Assembly: GCF_000711695.1 (NCBI RefSeq)
Contig: NW_013546946.1
Coordinates: 1-64,000 of the forward strand
Direction: 5' to 3'
Source of the DNA: Tilletiaria anomala UBC 951
Lineage: Eukaryota; Basidiomycota; Exobasidiomycetes; Georgefischeriales; Tilletiariaceae
Length of the DNA stretch: 64,000 nucleotides
The translations under genes were made by a program, and so were the position numbers. Numbering within the stretch: the first letter of the stretch is position 1; every line of letters begins with the position of its first letter. Below are positions 55,991 to 64,000 of the stretch, piece after piece. The notes beneath the pieces were generated by a model. That model was given only the letters and a program-made list of their open reading frames with translations. It did not search any database and was not told where the DNA came from.

Positions 55991-58085
55991 GGTCTCTTGC
56001 TGCCCAGTGGCTGACGTGGTGATCTGGTCGGCAGCGCCGCGCTGTCGTGTGACGCACAACTCCGGGGTACTGAGGTCCAGGATGACCGTGGTGAAGCTGG
56101 TGCTTTCCAGCTTGAGACAAAGGTGGTCTAGAAAGAGGGTGCTGCGTCTGAATCGAGATGTTGTTGCATACTATTTATCAGGCCCACGCACGCTGCTGTA
56201 GGTTACTTTGATGCCGATCCGCACTCAGCTTGCGTCACGGGTCCCTCCACGGACTAGAGAGGAGTGTATTCTAATGCTCACCGCTCATCGTCAACAGCAT
56301 CAATTATCACGTCCTTCATACCATACCGTCGCATGGGTCGATTTGCCCCATCGAACCTCGACACACGATAGACTGTGGCCGCTGCCCCTGCTGGGGTGTC
56401 CTGCATCAACTAGAACAAACAAGGCATGAGCAGTGAGAGCAACCGCCAACCGACAAATTGCCAGCCGGACGGAGATGCGCACTACCAGCGCTCTCTCGCC
56501 CTTGGCGCCGGTAGGAAGTACCAGGCCGCGGGGAAGGGTGGGACGGCGGAACGCGGTAACCCTTGCGTCAGACCTGCCGAACACCTCCGAACCTTCAAAA
56601 AGCTGGCGCGGTGAGACGGCGCATAGGTTGGTGTTCTGTAGTTTCTCCACGCGTTTGTGGGAGCCGGGGAAGCTGACCAGACCGAGAAGCAGACTGAAAG
56701 TACGTTGTTGGCTAACTGCTCTGGTCATCGCAAGCTATAAACATAAAGTTGTTGTGACAGCTAGAGCTGGACGCTGGAAGCCTGTAAATGGCTAACGGGC
56801 CTTTCGCATTTGCTCGCCGTTCGTCAATCGTAGTTATTGTTAGACTTGTAGTGTCTTATTAATAGAATAGTGATAAATAAAAGCTGCACACTCCCAGCAT
56901 CATCAGGCGCGCTGTGCTACGCCCATTTCGGCCGATGCATCATGCCGCGCGATAGGCGATGAGCGACATTGGCAACCGCAAAGATGTAGAATCACAGGGA
57001 GTACTTGGCCGTGGATTGGCCTTATCATCGCCTACGTTCTGTGCCCCTCTCTCACTGGCTGCTCGAAACGTAAATGTGTGTCCAGCTCAAATATCAACCC
57101 TGAACAAAGGAGAAAGTCGATCCTTAGCTGCATGGACATCGGAAATCACACGCACAAATTGAGCGTGCGCTGTGTGGGCGTTGGTGATCAACTAAATTTT
57201 TCATTCGCCAGCTAATGGTCGCTTGCACAGCGATGAAACATCATTCACCGTTCAATGGCCATTCTTTACCGCCAAGCGCTTCACCCTATCCATTCGTATT
57301 GTGTCCCCAGAATTCTTCCCCGTTCCGAATTTGGCGGATCAATCATGTCGAGAGTAAAGGGTGCTCAGCCCTCCCACCTTTATTTCTCGAATTCAGGGTC
57401 GTCTCTGACTGCAGTGCGCAGTTGCTAATCGTGCGATCGTGTGCACTAGACCCTGGAAGCTCTGAGCCTATTCCTCCTCCCAGCCCTGAATAGCCCGCGG
57501 GGGTTCCTGGGTGTGGTACGCTCCTGATGACCACAGATGAGTGCAGTGGTATGCATGGTCCGCAAGGCCCAACAAAGAGCTGGTGGCCCAGCTTATTGGG
57601 CTACGTACATCCATCTATGCTGATGCAGCCCACATGTGACATTCATCTGAGCTAATTCAACAGGTGTTGTCACTATGGCACTTGTCGCGGCCCCTTCTCT
57701 GAGTATGTATGCACCCCTTTCTGTCACAGCTTCCCTCCAAGCGTGACACCGTTCTACAACCAATCATGTCCTGTCCAGCAACGAGCCGTCAGCGATCAGC
57801 GCCTGTCGGTTCCTTGAATATTGTTATCCAAGAGCATAGGAAATTCTAGAAGGATTTGATGAATTATGGCGACTCGTCAATGTGAACCAAAGAAGTGAGC
57901 GTATCTGGGTCTTGAAGAAGTCTGTAACGACTGCTTACAGCCTCCAACCTTTCTGAGCATTTTCCTCTTGCATCTATGGTCATTTTATTGCGCCTGCGGT
58001 TCGTCCATTCCCAGAAATAGTCCAGAACTCGAGCATCTCACAAAATCACCCTCCGCGGATTCCAGTCAGCATCGTTTCTAAGGTC
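55991..58085. other. Intergenic, 2.1 kb
   Basis: Between the MFS gene start and the dehydrogenase pseudogene. Short ORFs (for example 56300-56728 and 57215-57493) have no domains. An AT-rich stretch is at 56815-56885. I see no RNA gene, repeat or mobile element. Confidence 0.5.
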
Positions 58086-59270
58086 GTGCTCGCAAACGTC
58101 TACGATTCCTCACGACCGGGCAAGGTCGTTGAAGCCAAGGAGAAAGAAGTCGAGATCAAAGATGGCAGTGTAGCCATTAGGATCATCCATGGTGGGCTTT
58201 GCGGAGCGGACTGTGAGTCCATTCACGCTTGCCCATCGGGTATAAAATTGTCTGACCCGTGCAAATGACGTCGTACGACAGGGTGCAATTCCTCTAGGAA
58301 GATGATATGGTCCTCGGCCACGAGCCTGTAGGTGTCGTCGAGCAAGTTGCCCCAAAGCTTACGAGTGTCAAGGTCGGCGACCGCGTAGGCTGGGGTTGTG
58401 AGTATCCAGTGATGGGGCGAATCCTTGCCTAGCATTAAGCGTACTGAAAATATTGTGCTGATACTCTGTCGCAGACATCCAAGACCCCTGCTCGAGGTGT
58501 AAAGCGTGCCTGACTGGCTAAGAAACCTGATACCCGGGTCGTGCCATTTACGGCATTTCTAACATCCGCCAAGATGGAATTTGCGACCGGGCGGTGATCA
58601 GGGAACCGGGGTTTTTTCCCCATCTCAGCAGGGCTGCCACTGTATTACGCCGCACGATTGCATTGCGGAGGTGAAATAGTGTATGGCGTCCTGGTACACG
58701 CTGGGGTACAGCCGTTTGGCTGCATCGGCATTGTCGGTGTAAGCGGGCCTGGCCCCTTTGCGATCCAGTTCGCTGCAAAGATGGGCTGCAAAGTCGCCAT
58801 TTTCTCGGGCACAATGAGCAAGAACGACTGGGAGATGCAGCTGGGCGCAAACAACTTCGTCTTCCTCAAGGAGACGCCTGACTTCAAGTAGCTCAACCAC
58901 AAGAAGATCAACCCTTTTGATTGCCAGCACGTCTGCGCCGATCGGCAGGTCCCAGTACGTCCACATCCTCGCGCCTGAAGCTAGCATCGTCAACTTGCCT
59001 TCTCAAGCGGAGACTTCAAGATGCTAAACGCAAGCATCGTGTTACAGGGGCTGCGTATCATCGGTACCCTGGCCGCCGAGCGCCCATTGCAGACGGACAT
59101 GCTTGAGTTTTCCGCACGACACCACATCAAGCCGATGATCGAGGCGCTGCCTATGGACGCTGGAGGTATCAACAATGGCATCGAGAGACTGTAGAAGGGC
59201 GGGTCTGCTACCCCTTCGTCTTTGGTAACGAGGGTAACCAGCACTTCATCAAGAAAAAATTGCGATGACT
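58086..59270 (+). pseudogene. Zinc-type alcohol dehydrogenase, decayed
   Basis: Fragments of a medium-chain Zn-dependent alcohol dehydrogenase lie in order but in different frames. Part 1, 58086-58212, reads GKVVEAKEKEVEI and GGLCGAD but has no ATG, and is followed by an intron-like GTGAGT. Part 2, about 58284-58395, reads VLGHEPVGVVEQVAP and VKVGDRVGWG. Part 3, about 58475-58518, reads DPCSRCKACLTG, the structural-zinc cluster, cut by TAA at 58519 before the fourth Cys. Part 4, about 58655-58888, reads LHCGGEIVYGVLVHAGVQP and GPFAIQFAAKMGCKVAIFSG, with a stop at 58889. Part 5, to about 59270, reads LVTT-like LLIASTSAPIG, FKMLNASIVLQGLRIIGTL and MLEFSARHHIKPMIEALPMD. At least five stops or frame changes rule out a working enzyme. 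Similarity is still high, so decay is probably recent (inference). Confidence 0.82.
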
Positions 59271-60633
59271 TTGCACACAGCTCGCATGTTCACGCATCAG
59301 TAAATTGCAAGCCCTTCAATGTGGATTGGCTTGTGGTCAGAGACAATCCTGTATCCCATTGGTCGAGATTATAGCACGAATTGCTATAGCTACATGCCAC
59401 CCATAATTTAGAATGTGGAACTTTTGTGCTCGCGCTTATGTCTTGCATTTCCTTGTCAAAGTCACTGGTGTTACTGATCCCATTGCACGCAGGCTGACGC
59501 TGCATCTTATGCAGGTTGAACTGCTGCGAGCGACTGTTCGGGTTACAGTTCTTTTGTATGCGGTTCTCTGGCTTGATTGTGTACGCACCGGAGTTAAAGC
59601 AAAGGAGCAGTCACAAAAAGCGAAATTACAAATCAATGCACCTGAAAAGTCAGCCATGGCGTGCCAGACGAATCACCACTTCGCGCCAGTCGTCTGAACG
59701 TGCACATCGGATTGGGCTGAGCAGCCTTCGTCGACGCATTGGTGTGCATACCGGACAGCTGGCACCGGCGTCAGGATGTTCTCAGGGCTCGCATGCCAGG
59801 AGATGTGGCGCTACGCACGAAAATGCTGCGTTATAGGGAGAGCATGATGGTGGGGTGTACTTGGCATGGCGGGATTTGGGCTTGTCCTAGAACGGCGAAT
59901 CAAGGGGCGATAGAAGCGTCGGTCTCGACCGCTGGATCAGACCGAGGGTGGAACTCGCAAGCCTTTGTGATGCAGATCAACTGTAAATATAGTTGCTAGT
60001 TAAGGGAAGGTGTTGCCGGTCGGTTGGCTTCAAATAGCTTGCCTGCGATGCTTTGACAAAGGATGACTCCAGGAAGCAAGCGAGACGCTTGCCAGCACTT
60101 GCCAACTGTGATGTCATCGGCCGTCGGGAGTATTACACACGCAATAACCCTGAAGCGATAGGTGAATCAAGCATTTTAGGTTGCACCGAGAAAGGTACAA
60201 GCCCTCTCACGCACTCCCGGATCACCTCATCTTCTCGGGGAGCCGCTTTTCCGCCACTTTCACGACCTTTTGGGCCTGTGAGAAGGAGAGAGGCCACTAG
60301 GTGACAGTCCCCGCAGCAAGGCCCAAAACAGGTTGCAGTCCGGCACTCCGGCACACTGAGGCTGCCGGCGCTTTGTCTCAGCAAAAAGACACAGATCATG
60401 AAGACGTGAAACATCTCCCACTATGGATTCGATTCATCCCTCTGGAAACGAGTGGCACCTCTTGCCACGCTTCCATCCTCTCCACCATCCACTCCATCAT
60501 CCTCTCCACCTTCTGATTTCAGCTGTCGTTCTTGGCCTCCTGTCTCGTTGTCACCTTTGACCATCGCACATATCTATTCAAGCGACTCGTCTTCATCCGT
60601 TCCTCCATCTCAAGCCGCTCATCAACATTCATC
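59271..60633. other. Intergenic
   Basis: 1.36 kb between the pseudogene and the monooxygenase, with no recognisable gene. The last about 180 bp is pyrimidine-rich (TCC repeats near 60470-60510), probably promoter or 5' UTR. Confidence 0.5.
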
Positions 60634-62398
60634 ATGGGCCACTCATCGCGCCAGGGCGTCGAGTCCGTCGGGCCTGCGGTGCCTACTGCTGCGGCCGCTT
60701 CTGTCCCAACAGAAGTGGACGTTTTGATTGTCGGTGCAGGAATCAGGTATGTCTCCAGTAGTGAGGCTGATGCAATGCGATACGCTTTCAGGTTGACAAA
60801 TTCTCATTACGTGTTCACAGCGGCATCAATGCTGCCTATCGCGTGCAGAATGATACGAAGCGCAGTTATGCGATCATCGAAATGCGCCACGATCTCGGCG
60901 GCACCTGGTCCCTTTTCCAATACCCAGGTATCCGATCCGACTCGGACATGTACACACTCGGCTTTCCTTTTGCGCCGTGGAAGAATGCTCAGGCCGTTGC
61001 CGACGGCCCAGCCATCTACCGCTATGTCAACGACACTGCGCGCCAATTCGGCATCTATGACAAGATTCATTTCGACAGCAAGGCGGCTGGTGCCTCTTGG
61101 TCTTCCGTAGAGGGAAAATGGACTGTCCAAGTTGAAGCAACCAGCGGTCAGGCTTCGAAGACAGTCAAGTGCAACTACCTCTACTGGTGCAGCGGCTACT
61201 ACGATTACGTGAACGAGCACAAAGCGGATATCCCTGGCCTTCACACCGAATTCGCAGGCCAAGTTGTTCACCCCCAGTTCTGGCCCAAGGACCTCGACTG
61301 GGCCAACAAGCGGGTAGTCGTAATTGGCTCTGGCGCCACCGCCGTGACGCTGTTGCCGGCACTGGCGGACAACGCGTCGCACGTGACGATGCTGCAACGC
61401 TCACCATCTTACTTTGTCGCCTTACCACGCGCGGATCCAATCGCGACAGTGATCAAGTTCTTGTTTCCGGAGAAGGTGGCGCACACGATGCTCAGGTACA
61501 TCTGGGCCATCAAGTACTTTTCCTTCTACAAGATGTGCAGGACCTTCCCGCGCTTCATGCGTAGCACTCTCAGGCTGCTCACGCGTTGGCATTTGGACAA
61601 GCGCACACCCCTCGACCCGCATTTCAACCCAAGTTACAAGCCATGGGATCAGCGCATCTGCTTTGTAAGTGTACACCCTGGCAAGTTGTGATTTTCTCTC
61701 TCCATTGATTGGTATCAACGATCCACCACCTCACAGGTTCCAGACGGCGACATGTTCACCGCTATTCGATCCGGAAAAGCGAGCGTCGTGACCGACACAA
61801 TCGACACTGTTACAAAGAACGGGATCAAACTCAACTCTGGTAAGGAAATCGCGGCGGACATCATCATCCCTGCCACTGGTCTGCGCGTGCAGCTCTTTGG
61901 TGGTGCGGAGCTCGAAGTGGATGGAAAGAAAATTCACGCGGGCGAGAAGTTCATTTACAAGGGCTTCATGCTGCAGGACGTCCCAAACATGTGCATCTCG
62001 TGAGTTCGCTTGGAGCTTTGAGGAATGTGTTCTCAAATTTTTCATGTTGCTGATGATGCGTTGCGCTTTCTGGCCACAGATTCGGGTACACGATTATCTC
62101 CTGGTCACTTGGCTCGGACGTGACTGCGCAGCACGTCTGCCGCCTACTCAATAAGCTCACATTCACCGGAATGGATTACGTCGTTCCGCAGGCCCCGCCG
62201 GGCGAGAAGATCGAGCCGTGCGCTTTGCTCAACCTCAATTCGGGCTACCTACAGCGTGCAGAAAGTTACATGCCGAAGCAGGGGAGCAAAGGGCCGTGGT
62301 ACATGCGCAACAACTGGTTCAAGGACCGACGTGAGGTGCAGAAGGACACGTTGGATGATTGCCTTGTCTATGGAAAGGCGTCCAAGACTTTGAAGTAG
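60634..62398 (+). CDS. Baeyer-Villiger/FMO-type flavin monooxygenase
   Basis: Four exons: 60634-60746, 60821-61664, 61737-61999 and 62080-62398, 1539 nt, 512 aa. The first splice completes the FAD-binding motif VDVLIVGAGISGINAAYRVQ. The second Rossmann motif for NADPH is VVVIGSGATAVTLLPAL. Between them lies FAGQVVHPQFWP, matching the BVMO fingerprint FxGxxxHxxxWP, after LGGTWSLFQYPGIRSDSDMY. Such enzymes insert oxygen next to a ketone or oxidise soft nucleophiles. About 512 aa is the usual size for short fungal BVMO/FMO proteins. The substrate is not inferable. No biosynthetic core gene is nearby, so a secondary-metabolite cluster is not supported. ATG 60634 is the only in-frame start. Confidence 0.92.
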
Positions 62399-62955
62399 AC
62401 CATTGTAGGCACGATAATCAACGATCCAAGTTTATGGCCGAATTATTTAAGGTAGCTTTATGTACAGGAATACTTCATATATGGACCCCTTCATTGGATT
62501 GCAGCGAGGATGCAAGTTCTGCCACCCGATAGGCGGTGATGACTGCTGGCACGATGAACACGGGCGTTCAGCTGTTGGTGCCCTTTGCCCATATCGCTCT
62601 TGGCGGTTGCATAGAGTTGCGTGTGTGACCCGTTTTGCAGAGTGTATGCAGCTTGAATATTAAATATTGAATGCCTGAACCCAAGTCACAGGACAAACAT
62701 GGCGCATGAAAGCTATGAAGTCTGTTGGAGCGCGAGACGCGTTGAAGCGCACGCGTCCCGATTATGCTGGTACACCCATTTCGAGTCTGGACGCGGGGAT
62801 TGCGAGCCGCTGCCTACATACTGAGAATTAAGATGCTACGTAATGGACGCTTTGGCTGACAGCTTTGTCGCTTTCTTGAACGCATTTGAATGAGAGTTGT
62901 AGGCAGATCGACGCTCGTCTCTCAAACTGCTTCTCAGATCAGAGTGGCTTCCAGA
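62399..62955. other. Intergenic
   Basis: 557 bp between the monooxygenase and RFC1. It includes an alternative in-frame RFC1 ATG at 62890. Nothing else was noted. Confidence 0.5.
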
Positions 62956-64000
62956 ATGCCGTCCACAGAACCACCCAAGGGGCAGAAGAGCCTGTCCAGC
63001 TTCTTCGGTGGCGGGGGTTCATCTCGTTCATCGAGCGCTTCATTGGCCAAAGAATCCTTTTCTGCAAAGCCTGCCAGCAATTCGAACGCCAACGGCGCAG
63101 CAAGCAAAGCTTCTGCTACAAGGGTGAGTATTCCCGGCACTGTGCTTCAGTTATATTCGATGCGTTTGCCGTCAGTCGAAAGAGGCTGACACGCAGCGTC
63201 TTTGGTTTCTGCAAGCCTAAACCGCAGGTGCGCTGCAATGTTGAATGAGCATATAAAATAAGCCTCAGCTAACTCACTACCCCTTTCTATCAGCCGGAAA
63301 CGGTCGAGATCAGCGATTCAGACAATGATGCGATGGCCGTGCCTTCTGTCTCTTCTTCAAATACCAAGACAGCGAAGAGTGCACCGAAGCCCAGTGCAAC
63401 AGTAGCGAGCAAGCGCAAGGTCGCCATCGAGGATTCTGATTCGGATGATGATTATGATAAAAAGCAGAAAAGCTCTGAACCGGCGGCTAAGAAACGGGTG
63501 GTCTCTGGTGCAACGGGAAAGCCCAAGAGCCCTCCTAAGAAGAATGCCGCCAACAGTCCTTCTACGAAACCTAACGCCAAGGGCAAAGGAAAGGAACCGT
63601 CTTCAAGTGAGGGCTTGCATCTTCAGGGTCAATTCCGTTTCGATCGTACAGAAACTGACGTGCAGCGATGCCCCAGACGGAGAGAACGGAGGCCCAGAAG
63701 GAATGGACATCGACGAGGCCATCCAGCGCTTTGCTCCAACAGACTTCAACATTGCTCAAAAGGACACGGAGAAGAAGAAGGCTCCATGGATTCCAAACAG
63801 AGATCGTGTTGGGCCCACCGCACCTGGTTCCAAGGAAGTGCCACAAGGTCAGCCAAATTGTTTAGCAGCTTGCAACATCGTGTTTACCGGAGAGCTCGGC
63901 TCCCTTGCACGCGAGGAGGCGGTCGACTTGGCAAAGCGGTATGGGGCGAAGGTCACGGGCGCGCCGTCATCGAAAACAACACACGTCGTCATGGGTGAAG
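62956..64000 (+). CDS. RFC1: Replication factor C subunit 1, 5' part (truncated by window end)
   Basis: Exons 62956-63123, 63294-63606 and 63677 to beyond 64000. It is the large clamp-loader subunit that opens PCNA at primer ends. Near the N-terminus is a PIP-box-like QKSLSSFF. Acidic/Ser patches and Lys-rich linkers follow (EISDSDNDA, IEDSDSDDDYDKK). A short acidic piece, GENGGPEGMDIDEAI, precedes the start of the BRCT domain: CLAACNIVFTGELGSLAREE, then AVDLAKRYGAKVTGAPSSKT. The AAA+ module lies outside the window. Intron 2 (63607-63676) was chosen because it restores the BRCT frame and has an ACTGAC branch site. An in-frame ATG at 62890 would add 22 residues ahead of the PIP-like motif. Confidence 0.92.

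Noticed and set aside
56300-56728. ORF of 142 codons upstream of the MFS gene
   Set aside because: Arg/Leu-rich with no recognisable domain; competing ORFs in other frames.
60634-62398. Secondary-metabolite cluster around the BVMO
   Set aside because: No polyketide, peptide or terpene synthase or pathway regulator nearby; the next gene is RFC1.
63652-63676. RFC1 acceptors at 63651 and 63665
   Set aside because: Both give the wrong phase; only the acceptor ending at 63676 keeps the BRCT frame.
1-64000. Mobile elements, viral fossils or CRISPR arrays
   Set aside because: No transposase, reverse transcriptase, integrase, long terminal or inverted repeats, or regularly spaced repeats were recognised by eye.

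Overview
The window looks like nuclear DNA of a filamentous or dimorphic basidiomycete, most probably Ustilaginomycotina (inference). Genes are dense on both strands. They have short GT-AG introns (50-170 nt, mostly 60-100), often with a CTGAC/CTAAC-like branch site, and long proteins with low-complexity tails. No operons, CRISPR arrays, rRNA, tRNA, retroelements or DNA transposons were recognised. I identified 19 apparently complete protein-coding genes (one with an unresolved 5' end), one gene cut by the right edge, and one decayed dehydrogenase gene. Exon structures were joined by hand; every complete multi-exon CDS given here sums to a multiple of three.

Layout. 1-10 kb: ornithine aminotransferase (+), then the TOR kinase (-, 8 exons, 2358 aa) whose last exon is only 19 nt. 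11.8-20.6 kb: a catalytically dead NDPK-like protein with repeats (-), a small Cys-rich membrane protein (-), an aquaporin (+) and a ferroportin-type metal exporter (-). 22.5-36 kb: a PH-domain protein (+), an F-box protein (-), an SDE3/MOV10-type helicase (+) and a large membrane/coiled-coil protein of unknown function (-). 37.9-49 kb: a BET double-bromodomain protein (+), a class B DnaJ (+), a TPR-like protein (-), dynactin p25 (+), Snu13 (-) and arginyl-tRNA-protein transferase (-). 49.4-56 kb: an Elongator subunit 2 gene with a complete-looking phosphopantetheine adenylyltransferase (PPAT) embedded in it (+), then a DHA1-type MFS transporter (-). 58-64 kb: an alcohol dehydrogenase pseudogene, a Baeyer-Villiger-type flavin monooxygenase (+) and the 5' part of RFC1 (+, runs off the edge).

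Most genes are unlinked housekeeping functions: TOR signalling, tRNA wobble modification, splicing, dynein transport, N-degron pathway, chromatin reading and replication clamp loading. The standout is ELP2-PPAT-ELP2 at 49403-53201. A CoA-biosynthesis enzyme sits in one open, spliced frame inside a loop of an Elongator subunit, whose catalytic partner Elp3 consumes acetyl-CoA. Secondary points of interest are the repeat-bearing pseudo-NDPK, the uncharacterised membrane/coiled-coil protein, a 13-bp element shared upstream of the DnaJ and SNU13 genes, and the 19-nt TOR exon.
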